From Zygnema cylindricum (taxonomy: Eukaryota > Streptophyta > Zygnematophyceae > Zygnematales > Zygnemataceae), in assembly GCA_037447655.1 (NCBI GenBank), contig JBBHKE010000404.1:186001-250000 (forward strand): a stretch of 64,000 bases of DNA, written 5' to 3'. The notes beneath the pieces are model-generated. The model had not been told where the DNA came from. It searched no databases and saw only the letters and a program-made list of their open reading frames with translations. Below are positions 54,680 through 64,000 of this stretch, one piece after another (within the stretch, counting starts at the first letter, position 1; every line of letters starts with the position of its first letter). The translations under genes and the position numbers were made by a program.

Positions 54680-54727
54680 GTACAGTGGCCGTACAAAAAG
54701 TACTCGAGTCCTGGTACCTTTTTGTAA
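54680..54727 (+). promoter_or_regulatory. GTAC pentad module, E13 LTR
   Basis: GTAC at 54680, 54691, 54700 and 54714; GTAA at 54724. TATTTATA follows at 54832-54839. Confidence 0.68.
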
Positions 54728-55058
54728 TACAGTTGCATAATTTGTGCCGCACATCGGTAGAAGGGGGTTTAGAGAGGGGTTTAGGACTTAGCCAAAACTT
54801 AGGTAGCCACCTCTCTGTGAGTGTGCATTTGTATTTATAGGCTATCTTTAGCCAACCATAACTTATCGCTCAGGAGAGCATATTGCGTGATTCTGTTTGT
54901 GGCAAGCTCAAGGGAGTCTTGCCTTCACTGGGTTGATGTCAGGTTAGTTATTTGTCTCTCAGGGTGGTAGACATTGTTGGTCAAACACAAGTGGGTCAGG
55001 GCTATCCTAGAGGCTTCGTGTGAGGTGCCTACTCTGAGGACCCAAAGAGGTCTTAGAG

Positions 55059-56501
55059 TTGCAAGTTATGGGCCCACCCTCTAGGGTACCCATCTTTAAT
55101 CGAATTGGCAACATTTACTTTGAGAATATGATGACACGAGCTCTGTGCGAGAAAAGGTTTGGGGGGATAGTGAGTGGACGAGTGAGGTGTCCATACAAGC
55201 TAGGCATTCCTCCGCGTATGGATGGACCAAGTTTCCTAGAAAAGCGGATCCGTCTCAACCGGAGGAGAGTGAGGATGGGGAAAGCATTGTGATGGACAAA
55301 GGGACAGAAAGGGGGACAATCACAGCGATAGCAACCCCTATAATAACCGGTTCGGTATTCATGTCACCCGTTTCGAGGATCGACGAAAATGATATTGATA
55401 CCTAGGACTATAATAACATGGTGGCAAAACACTTTATACTTTGTCATCTCACCAAAGGACTTGCATCATCTCATTTGCAAGTGGAAAAGGCATCAGATCT
55501 ATGGGTGGCACTTATAGATATATACCGAAGTGGTATGATTAGCCACAACAGCTAGCACATCAAAAAATAGGTGCATTTGAATACAAAAGAGGGAAGATGC
55601 TAGATTTTTGTAATGAACTTGAAACACTTTTTATGGAGCTAGACAGTGCTGGACAAGTAGAAAGTGAAAAGATGAAGATTAACTGTCTACTCATGAAGTT
55701 ACCTGATGATTATGAGAATATAGATAAGCGTTTACAGATCTACTGGATTCCAAGTGGTCTTAGAACTGTGTGGTAGAGATAATTTTCGTTCGAGAGAATA
55801 CGATAAAGATCTGGAGGGGAGGAAAGAGCGAACAAGCCCTGGCAACCTGGACCGATTGGAGGAACAAGGATCTAAAGAAACCGTTGGGAAGCTATGGAGG
55901 AGGGGGACACAAAAATTAGTTCGATGAGTCTAAAGCGAGGGTTTCAAAGGGGGTGTGTAACTTTTGAAAGAAATTGGGGCACTATATGGCGGAGTGCTCT
56001 AACAAGCTGAACTTGGGTTAAAAGACGGGCAGACTAGACCTCTGAAAGGAAAGAATAAAGCTCTTTTGACGCAGGTACATGAGGAGGAATCCGAGGACGA
56101 CGAGCTCTTGTTGCATGAGGAGATGGAGGTGAAGATTGAGGTCGAGATTCCACGAAAATAGAAATGTGCCTTCGAGGGATTGACAAATAAAGCACGTTGG
56201 ATTGTGGATTCACGTGCTTCTATGCACATGTATAAGGATAAACACATGTTCACAAAAATGAGAAAGATTCCCACTGATGAGATTGAGTATAAGTATGGGA
56301 GGGTTATCACTACTACTTTGGTAGGATCGGTAAATCTGAAAGTATTTGAGGAAGGAAAAACATCAATAATAACATTCTCTGATGTGTTGTTTATTCCTGA
56401 GTTGAACAAAAAATCTCATCTCAACATCTTTGTTAGATGATAAGGGTTTTGAAACTAACACTAGGAAAGGAGTCTTTACTGCTAGTTTTGAGGATGAAGT
56501 T
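55059..56501 (+). pseudogene. E13 gag-protease remnant
   Basis: VMGPPSRVPIFNRIGNIY, with the usual upstream ATG (ATGGAGGTC context) lost to aaagaggtc. Gag continues with KLPDDYENI near 55700. The knuckle near 55950 contains a stop (CNF, stop, KKLGHYMAEC). Protease reads WIVDSRASMHMY (about 56199), with DSG changed to DSR and the terminal Cys to Tyr. Frameshifts near 55290, 55550 and 56430. Cut at a GVFTASFEDEV-like position by E14. Confidence 0.85.
55064..55078 (+). promoter_or_regulatory. E13 primer-binding site
   Basis: AGTTATGGGCCCACC: one mismatch at the first base. Confidence 0.72.
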
Positions 56502-57455
56502 TGTTGAAAAATGGTATTTATATTCTATCTCTTTTGTTAGTCTATGGTTATTCTACAGTTCTCATACTTGTCATAGTCACTAAGAACTGGCAGGCAGCCA
56601 TGGTTGTCTTACGCAGATAAGAAGACAGGCAGAAGACAAAGCCCTTGCAAAAGATAGCCATGCCAAGAGTTGGAATTAGTCCTGTGACCTCCCAGATAAT
56701 TGTCGAACGGCATAGCCGTTCGCCTTATCCAATAGGTCTTGATAAAGCGTTACATACATTGTATGAGATAAATATTTAAATAGTGATGCGAAGACACGTA
56801 CAAAAAAAAATGAACATGAAACGTACAGTACGACACGAAATAGTGTTCCATACGAAACAACATTTAATTTTAACGGACAAAATCAAATGTCATTCGAGAT
56901 TGACGGCTCGCAAAGGAGATGAAATTCCGGAGTGGACATTTGGCACTTTGCAAGCCATTGTTGGCGGACGAATTTGTGGCGAGATATGGATGGACAACGA
57001 ATATTACGGGGGGGAGCAACTACGGCTCAGGAAGTGACACGCGTCAGCGAAGCGGCCATGCCATACTATGCTCGTACAAGTAGTACAACATTACCAATAC
57101 TTTCTTGTACCTTATAATCATTTGATTGGTTTGGGTACACTAGTAGTAGGTTTAGAGAGGGGGCTTAGGACTTAGGAAAAATTAAGGTAGCCGCCTCTCT
57201 CCCAAAGTGCTTCTGTATTTATAGGCCATCTTTGGCCGGCCATAACTTAATGCTCAATGAGCAATTTCACTGATTTTTTTTGCTGCGAACTCGAAGAGTC
57301 CAGGCTACACAGGGGTGTACTCGGTCTGAGTTTTTACGTCCCAAGGTGGCACTTATTCATTGCCAAAGTCAAAAGTGCAAATATTATCCTAGAAGCTGGA
57401 CATTCTGTGGACCAATGGAGGTCACATAATTACAGGTTAAGGGCCCACCCTCTAG
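56502..57455 (+). mobile_element. E14: copia 5' LTR plus primer-binding site, body missing
   Basis: LTR 56502-57434 (933 bp), from TGTTGAAAAATGG to ACATAATTACA. A primer-binding site GGTTAAGGGCCCACC (57435-57449, one mismatch) and ctctag follow before the sequence switches to E15. The in-LTR start reads ATG GAG GTC ACA TAA, a nonsense codon. Confidence 0.8.
57063..57110 (+). promoter_or_regulatory. GTAC pentad module, E14 LTR
   Basis: ATAC at 57063; GTAC at 57074 and 57083; ATAC at 57097; GTAC at 57107. TATTTATA at 57216-57223 is 106 bp downstream. Confidence 0.65.
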
Positions 57456-57865
57456 AAATTCTATCGGTTCCATTCCCCCAAAGAATTCGAAGATCAAAAG
57501 AAGCTTATCTAGATTATGCCGACTCCAAGTTGATATAAACCTAAATGACTAACACTGTGATAGTGAAAACTCCAATACAACTTATCCCTTGTGAAATATG
57601 ACTTTCTGTGTGCTCAGTTCCACCAAAGAATGCAAAGTTAGAATATGAGTTTTGGATAACATTCCTCACTTTGAATTTCCCTTATAAATGCAGCCACCCT
57701 AGCAGACAAACACTTTTAACGAAAAACACCCCTGTGTAGCCTACACTTATTTGAGTCCGCAGCAAAAAGAATCATTGAAAATGGTTAACTGAGTTAATAG
57801 TAATCGTTGGCCAAAGTTAGCCTTTTTATACAAGAGTGCTCTCTGTGAGAGAGGCGGCTACCTAC
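57456..57865 (-). repeat. E15: E5-type LTR fragment, minus orientation
   Basis: Corresponds to the inner ~400 bp of the E5 LTR (aaattctatcggttccatt against aaattctatgggctccatt, then gccgactccaagttgatata). Truncated at 57865 by E16 insertion. The expected terminal tg is not preserved at the junction with E14. Confidence 0.75.
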
Positions 57866-58181
57866 TGTTGAAATTTATAGATTTCTAGAGTATTTTCTAG
57901 GTTTAAATATGTTTTTATAAAAGGAAAAGAAAAAGGACTGACAGCCTTCCTCCACCTCCGCTCTCTAGCTCCCATACTTGTTGTAGTCACTGAAGGTAAG
58001 AGAGAGAGGTTGATCCATGGCTGCCTTAGTTCAACAGACAACTATTTTTAGTAGGTTACTAAAAATATACTTGACGAACCAGAGATTTGATCCCGGGTAC
58101 CTACGGTTCGTCAAGTTGACCGGTAGCGGTCAGCTTTATCCTAATAGACTTGGACCAATGCTGAGTGCTATGGTATGTGAT

Positions 58182-58183
<2 letters not shown>

Positions 58184-58242
<59 letters not shown>
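58184..58242. repeat. (AT)n microsatellite
   Basis: Uninterrupted AT dinucleotide run inside the E16 LTR; absent from the related LTRs here. Confidence 0.97.
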
Positions 58243-58245
<3 letters not shown>

Positions 58246-58578
58246 CGAGTGGATAAAATTCATTTAACTAGAATAGTATACGGCGTACATAGATTCAGTT
58301 TTATAAAGTACGTCGTACGACGCTAATTCAAAACGGTTACCACGCATTTTATTTCGTCATTGGAACAAATGTCGCGCAAGTATTTATTACGGCTAAGATT
58401 GCGTTTCGCATAAAATCCAACGGCGCACATCATCGCCGAAATCCCGGAGTGGTCACTTTGGCGTTTTGTGACGTGGCATGACCTGGAGCCACGTGGAGAG
58501 ATGACATTCAGTCATAGGAATTCCGAGGAACGTACGGACGAGTGAAAAGCGGACACGCGTCCACTTAATAGCCTTGTC

Positions 58579-58626
58579 GTACATAGGCCGTACAAAAGGT
58601 ACATCGGCAGTAGTACTTTTGTGTAC
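58579..58626 (+). promoter_or_regulatory. GTAC pentad module, E16 LTR
   Basis: GTAC at 58579, 58590, 58599, 58613 and 58623: all intact. A sixth lies at 58649. Confidence 0.7.
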
Positions 58627-58932
58627 GATACAGTAATCTGATTGGTCCGTACTTCAGTAGATAGGAGTTATTAGAGAGAATCAGGACTTAGAAAATTTTG
58701 GTAGGTAGTCACCTCTCCCTTTGAGAGTTTGTACAAATTGGCATTTTTACTGCCTCATAATTTATCGGCTGGTTGGCCGTTTTCAGTGATTCTTTTTGCT
58801 ACGGACTCACGGGAGTCCAAGGTGCACAGGGGTACAGTCAAATTGTTAGTTTGCCTTCTTGGGCAGAAGTGGTCGTGGCTTAAAATGGGTTAGTTAAATA
58901 CTATATAGAGGCTTCCTGTATTCTGTAGTCCA

Positions 58933-61900
58933 ATGGAGGACACAGAATTGCACGTTATGGGCCCACCCTCTAGGGTGCCCACCTTCAATGGATCTGGGTT
59001 CATCTATTGAGAAGCCATGATGATGGGAGCTTTGTGTGAAAAACGATACCGGGGTATCGTCAGTGGACAAGTGAAATGTCCACCTTTGGGAACTCCACAA
59101 GGATTTGGGGGAGTAAGGTTTTCCGCAACAACGGCTGCCTCAGCGGAGGAGGCAGATGATGGGGACACCAGTGTGTCCGAAAAGGAGAAAGGGAAGGAGA
59201 CATCCCTCGCTCCTATTGCCACAGTATCGGGAGCAACAACCGTGAAGACTGTGGAGAATGATACTCAAATGTGGGAGGATGTAAACATGGCTGCCAAGAA
59301 CTTCATTCTGAGGCACCTCACTCAAGGTTTGGCCACTCCTCATCTTCACATTTACAAGGCGGAGGAGTTGTGGGAGAGTTTAGTGGAGATTTATAGACCT
59401 GGAACTATTCAGGAGCTCCAGTTGGCTGAGCAAAAGCTATTGAGTTACACTTACAAAGGAGGAAAGATGTTAGATTACTGTAATGATCTTTCTTGTTTGT
59501 ATATGGAAATGGAAAGTGCCGGGTGGACAGGTACAATGAAAATGAAAGTTAACACCCTAATCATGAAATTACCAGATGAGTTCGAAAACATATTATACCG
59601 AGTACAGGGAATGCCTGATACTTCATGGAAATGGAACATAGTAGTCAGGATGATACTTGTACAGGAAAACACAATGGAGATTAGGAGAGGAGGAAAGAGC
59701 ATTCACGCTCTAGCAGCAGGAGGGGACCGATGGGGGAAGGACCCGAAGAAACCTAAAAGAGGGGAAAGAGATCATTTTGGGGGACAGATGCCCCCAAAAG
59801 GTCTTTGTCATTATTGCAAAAAGCCGGGACACTTTATTGCAGATTGTGTCAAGTTGTCGGAGCTGAGGCTCCAAGAAAACCATGGAGGGGGTTCTTCCGG
59901 AGGGAAGAAAAATGCACTTGTGGTTACAAAAGTGTCAAGAGAAACCGAGGATGAGTCCTTTCAGGAGGATGGGGAGCTTCTTCTTGACGAGAGTCTGGAG
60001 GAGAAGGAGATCCCTCGGAGGCAGAAGTGTGCCCTTGGAGCAATTCGGGAAGCTCCACAGGAAGGATGGATCATCGACTCAGGTGCATCCATGCATATGT
60101 GTCGTGATAAAGAACTCTTCACTAAGCTAAGAAAGATTCCTACTGTAGAGATAGAGTATGGGGATGGGAGAGTGGTTACTACAGATCTAGTAGGATCAGT
60201 AGATCTGAAAGTCTTAGTGGAGGGTAAGACTTCTATACTTACATTCTAAGATGTACTTTACATTCCTCAGCTGAGTAAAAATCTTGTCTCTACGTCTGTG
60301 TTAGATGACAAAGAGTTTGATTCTTTCACCAGAAAGGGAGTCTTTATAGCTAAGTATGGAAATGAAGTTTACTTCACAACAGATAAGGGTAGCCAAGGAA
60401 TGTTTAGGCTTAACGTGAGTAATGAAAAGAAGAATGCTTACTATGTTGGTGTTCCTAAGGTGATGATTTGGCATAAGCGGTTGGGGCATGTGCATTTTGA
60501 TAGGTTGAGGGAAATGAAAAAGCTTGGGGTAGTGGATGGCATTCAGTTTGAGGATAATGAAATGATGGATGATTGTAGTGGTTGAGCTCAAGGTAAGGCT
60601 CACAGACTTCCCTTTCCCAAAGCCGCCACATATAGAGGTGAGAAAGTGTTAGATTTGGTCCACACAGATATTTGGGGACCTGCAAAAGTACCTTCGGTTG
60701 GAGGAAAGAGGTTTATGATGACAATAACTGATGATTGGTCTAGATACTCTAGAGTCTACTTTCTGAAAAATAAGTCTGAAGCATCCACTTACTTCAAAGA
60801 ATATAAAGCTTGGAGTGAGAAGTTGCATGAAACCCCAATTAAGAGGATAAGGAGTGATAATGGGGGGGAATATACCTCTAACGAGTTTGAGGAATATCTG
60901 AGAGATGAGGGAGTGCAACACCAGAAAACTGTACTATATAACCTGGAACAAAATGGGGTAGCTGAGAGGTTGAATCGAACACTAGGAGATAGTGTACGCA
61001 GTATGTTGGCAGACAAGAAAATAGGAAAGAGATTTTGGGCAGAAGCAATGAATTGTGCCAACTATATTAAGAATAGAGTCCTTACCTCAGCTGTAAAGGG
61101 AGTGACACCTTATGAGAGATGGGTTGGAAGGAAACCAGATATCTCACACCTTAAAGTATTTGGTAGCCAGTTTTACAGTCTTCACACGGATAGGAAAAAC
61201 TGGAAACTAGATGCTAAGGGAAAACCTGGATACTTCGTGGGATATGATGAGGATGTTAAGGGATATAGAGTCTATGACTTAGCAAAGAAAGATATCATTC
61301 TGGTCAAACACTTAGTTGTCATGGATGAAGGGAAGTCATTTGACCACTTAATATACAAAGAAGATAAGGATCAGATTTGAGTCCGAAAGTGATGAGAATT
61401 TGGTTGTTCCCGAAAGGGACATGAGTGAAACCGTGATTACAGATTCAGGGGAGATTGAAGATATAGGAGACTCACCGGAAACCTCACATACTCCTATGGA
61501 CTTCGAGGAGATAGAAGAAGCGGGACAAGAACCGGTTTCCATGGACAAGGGAGCAGATGAGACAGTGAGAAGAAATCCAAGACTTCCATCCATTCCAGCT
61601 TCGGAGTTTGAGGGAGGAAGGAGGAGCAGCAAAAGGATACAGGAAAAACAAGCTGCCCATAAGGTAACTAAGCTATCTCACCCAGATGAGCCTCAGTCTT
61701 ACTTAGAGGCAGTGAATAGTCCAGAGAAAGAAAGATGGATTAGAGCCATATATGATGAGATGGCTTCTATAATGGAAGCAAATTCTTGGGAACTAGCGGA
61801 TTGTCCTCCAGACAGAAAACCTATTGGGTGTAAATGGGTATTTAAATTAAAACTGAACCCAGATAATACCATTGAGAGATATAAGGCTCAATTGGTTGCG

Positions 61901-62930
61901 AAGGGGTTCACCAAAAGGAGGGGATTGACTATGAGGAGAACTTTGCTCCAGTTGTTCGATTCCCATCAGTAAGGATTCTTCTCAGTCTGGCAGCAGCGGA
62001 AGACATGGAAATACACCAGATGGACATTAAGACTGCTTTTCTTAATGGTGAGTTAGAGGAAGAAATTTTCATGAGGCAACCCGAGGGGTTCGTGGAAGAA
62101 GGAGAAGAGAGCAAAGTCTGCAGGTTTATAAAGTCTTTATATGGCCTGAAGCAGGCTCCCCGATAGTGGAATAAGAAACTAGATGAGTTTCTCACAAATT
62201 TGGGATATATCCGGATCAACTCTGACCATTCTATCTATATGTTTGAAGATGAGAATGGTGTCATTTTTATTGCAATTTATGTGGATGATCTGCTTGTGTT
62301 GAGTTAGTCTTTAGAGAAGATCAATAGACTAAAGAAAGATCTTAGGGGCAGATTTGATATGCAAGATTTAGGGGAGGCAAAATATATTTTGGGTATCCAA
62401 ATGGAGAGAGATAGAGGGAAGAAGATTATCAGACTTACTCAGAAAAAAGCAATAGGTAATATGCTTGAGAAATTCCAGATGGAAAATGCTAACAGTTGTA
62501 CCACTCCCATGGACTTCAAAAAGGTAAGTGATGGGAGTGTTGAATGAGGAGTGATGATCTTAGACGATCAGATGAGTCTAGAGGAGAGAGAGTTCATGAA
62601 GTCTATCCCTTATAGACAAGTCGTAGGAAGCTTAATCTATTTTATGAATTGTACCAGGCCGGACATAGCGGCAGCAGTTGGAGTACTCATTAGGAGTCTT
62701 AATGATCCTAAGAAGAGAGACTGGGAGGCAGCCAAGAGAGTCATGAGATATCTGGTTGGAACCAGAGAATTATGGTTGCATTTGGGAGGGGAGCACATTG
62801 ATATCACCACTTGGAGTGATGCCAGTTATGGGGATGCACCTATGAGAAGATGCACTTCTGGATATGTTTTGTATGTGGGGGAAGGTGCTTGCTGTTGGAG
62901 CAGTAAGCAACAAAAGGTGGTTGCTCAGTC
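58933..62930 (+). pseudogene. E16 gag-pol, full domain set with about eight lesions
   Basis: Start at 58933 in the LTR (MEDTELH, then VMGPPSRVPTFNG). Gag knuckle CHYCKKPGHFIADC near 59808; protease WIIDSGASMHMC near 60068; integrase WHKRLGHVHFDRL near 60469, HTDIWGPAKVP near 60660, RSDNGGEYTS near 60853 and NGVAERLNRTL near 60953. The linker is followed by RT (IGCKWVFKLKLNP near 61827, IYVDDLLVL near 62275) and RNase H (TWSDASYGDAPMRRC near 62810). Lesions: TGA at 59008, TAA at 60247, TGA at 60583, frameshifts near 61375 and 61910, TAG at 62164 and 62305, TGA at 62545. Most are single-base nonsense changes in otherwise good domains, so it is younger than E1 or E6. Confidence 0.92.
58953..58967 (+). 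promoter_or_regulatory. E16 primer-binding site
   Basis: CGTTATGGGCCCACC: one mismatch at the first base. Confidence 0.75.
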
Positions 62931-63933
62931 TGCAATTCTGGGTCCTCCATTGGACTACAGAATACAGGAAGCCTCTAGATAGTATTTAACTAACCCACTT
63001 TAAGCCACGACCACTTCTGCCCAAGAAGGCAAACTGACAATTTGACTGCACTCCTGTGTAGCTTGGACTCCCTTGAGTTTGTAGCAAAAAGAATCACTGA
63101 AAACGGCCAACCAGGCGATAAGTTATGAGCTGGCAAAAAATGCCAATTTATACAAAGCTCTCTTAGAGAGAGGTGTCTGTCTACCAAATATTTCCTAAGT
63201 CCTAAATCCCTCTCACAACCCCTATCTACTAAAGTACGAACCAATCGTATTACTGTAAAGTACAGAAAGGTACTATGGCCGATGTACTTTCTGTACGGCC
63301 GGTGTACGACAAGGCTCTTGAGTGGACGCGTGTCATTTTTCCACTTGTCCGTATTTCCGCCAGAATTCCCGCGACCGAATGTTATCCTTCCACGCAGCGC
63401 CACGTCATGCCACGTCCATAAAATCCAAAGTGACCATTCTGCGATCTCGGCGACGACGTGCGCTGTCGGATTAAATCCGACATTAAATGTCGACCGTTCA
63501 AAGTGTCTGTTTCATTTGTTTCGTGCGAAATGACGTTTCACACTAAACCTTAACAAGTTCTATGTTCGTTTCGTTTCATATTCCAATTAGATCATTTCGG
63601 TACTATACAACAGTTTATATATGAATGAAACCCTATATTATCTAACGGACTTCTACAACAGACTGGTTAGAGCTAACGGCTACGCCGCGCTCTACCGGTC
63701 GGGGGTTCGAGTCCTGCCGGACTCAACCTTTTGTTGAGAGTGACTTAAGTCACTCTTTAGTCCTTCCTATGGAGCTGAGGCAGCCATGGCTCCATCGCTC
63801 TCTCTCTCCTTCAGTGACTACAACAAGTATGGGGGAGAGAGAGAAGAGATGGAGGCAGGCTGCCATCATTTCTTATATATGTTTCCGCTAATTTATTTTA
63901 AACTAGAAAATACAAAAACTACTTATTTCAACA
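62931..63933 (-). repeat. E17 3' LTR (1003 bp)
   Basis: Minus-strand ends TGTTGAAATA and CCAGAATTGCA. TATAAAT on the minus strand at 63146-63152. Confidence 0.9.
63260..63307 (-). promoter_or_regulatory. GTAC pentad module, E17 LTR
   Basis: GTAC at 63260, 63270, 63284, 63293 and 63304: all five intact. It ends 108 bp from the TATA box. Confidence 0.7.
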
Positions 63934-64000
63934 CTCCCCTTATTTTCTAGTCTATTTTTAATTTTTCTTTTAATCCACATTTTTCCCTGCAGTATTTTAA

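Larger units (their letters stand above)
54359..56501 (+). mobile_element. E13: degraded plus-strand copia, cut at both ends
   Basis: 5' LTR fragment (54359-55063), primer-binding site, gag and part of protease. The LTR start is lost at the E11 junction, and the element is interrupted at 56501 by E14. Confidence 0.85.
57866..58952 (+). repeat. E16 5' LTR (1087 bp)
   Basis: TGTTGAAATTT to CAGAATTGCA; contains a ~58-bp (AT)n microsatellite at 58184-58242. Confidence 0.9.
57866..62930 (+). mobile_element. E16: plus-strand copia, 5' LTR to RNase H
   Basis: 5' LTR 57866-58952 (1087 bp), primer-binding site 58953-58967 and gag-pol to 62930, where E17 interrupts RNase H. The left flank cctac (57861-57865) belongs to E15. 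The 3' end lies beyond the window. Confidence 0.92.
62931..64000 (-). mobile_element. E17: 3' end of a minus-strand copia running off the window
   Basis: 3' LTR 62931-63933 followed by polypurine tract (63934-63946) and the last bases of the internal region. Inserted in E16 RNase H after cagtc (62926-62930). It belongs to the E1/E6-like LTR subfamily. Confidence 0.9.

Noticed and set aside
58184-58242. (AT)n run as a regulatory element
   Set aside because: A plain microsatellite private to one LTR copy.

Overview
This is a transposon graveyard from a eukaryotic nuclear genome, most likely of the green lineage. The evidence for green lineage is indirect: the primer-binding sites match a plant-type initiator tRNA-Met sequence (recalled from memory), and the LTR promoters carry arrays of GTAC, the core bound by green-lineage SBP-box proteins. 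I cannot name the species; a streptophyte alga or a seedless land plant would fit. No intact host gene is visible.

Layout. 1-3692: degraded minus-strand Ty1/copia element E1, inserted in an LTR fragment E2 (3693-4451). 4452-4911: a 460-bp TRIM-like element E3 whose 176-bp LTRs each contain a tRNA-like sequence. 4912-15158: minus-strand copia E4, split by young non-autonomous copia derivative E5 (6414-10890). 15159-24906: the only stretch not made of LTR elements; it holds a ~590-bp foldback hairpin, two homopyrimidine 71-bp-unit arrays and a truncated spliced pogo/CENP-B-like transposase gene. 24907-30283: minus-strand copia E6, cut by E7 (30284-32625). A 10-N assembly gap follows. 32636-43389: two successive plus-strand gag-type LTR elements (E8, E10; probably Ty3/gypsy-like), E8 carrying a solo copia LTR (E9, 37117-38296). 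43390-54358: plus-strand copia E11, interrupted by the nearly intact minus-strand copia E12 (47550-54002). 54359-64000: a chain of nested copia insertions, E17 in E16 in E15, next to E14 in E13.

How the elements work. E12 shows the design: the gag-pol ORF begins inside the 5' LTR, is read through the primer-binding site and stops at the base before the polypurine tract, which abuts the 3' LTR. The primer-binding site is complementary to the anticodon arm of initiator tRNA-Met rather than to a tRNA 3' end, suggesting a half-tRNA primer as in Drosophila copia. Fourteen LTRs of several diverged subfamilies share a 48-bp module of five GTAC sites at fixed offsets 0, 10, 24, 33 and 44, about 105 bp upstream of the TATA box where one is visible. 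E12 and E5 have LTR pairs that differ at roughly 1% of positions by eye and perfect 5-bp target duplications, so both moved recently; the rest are fossils.
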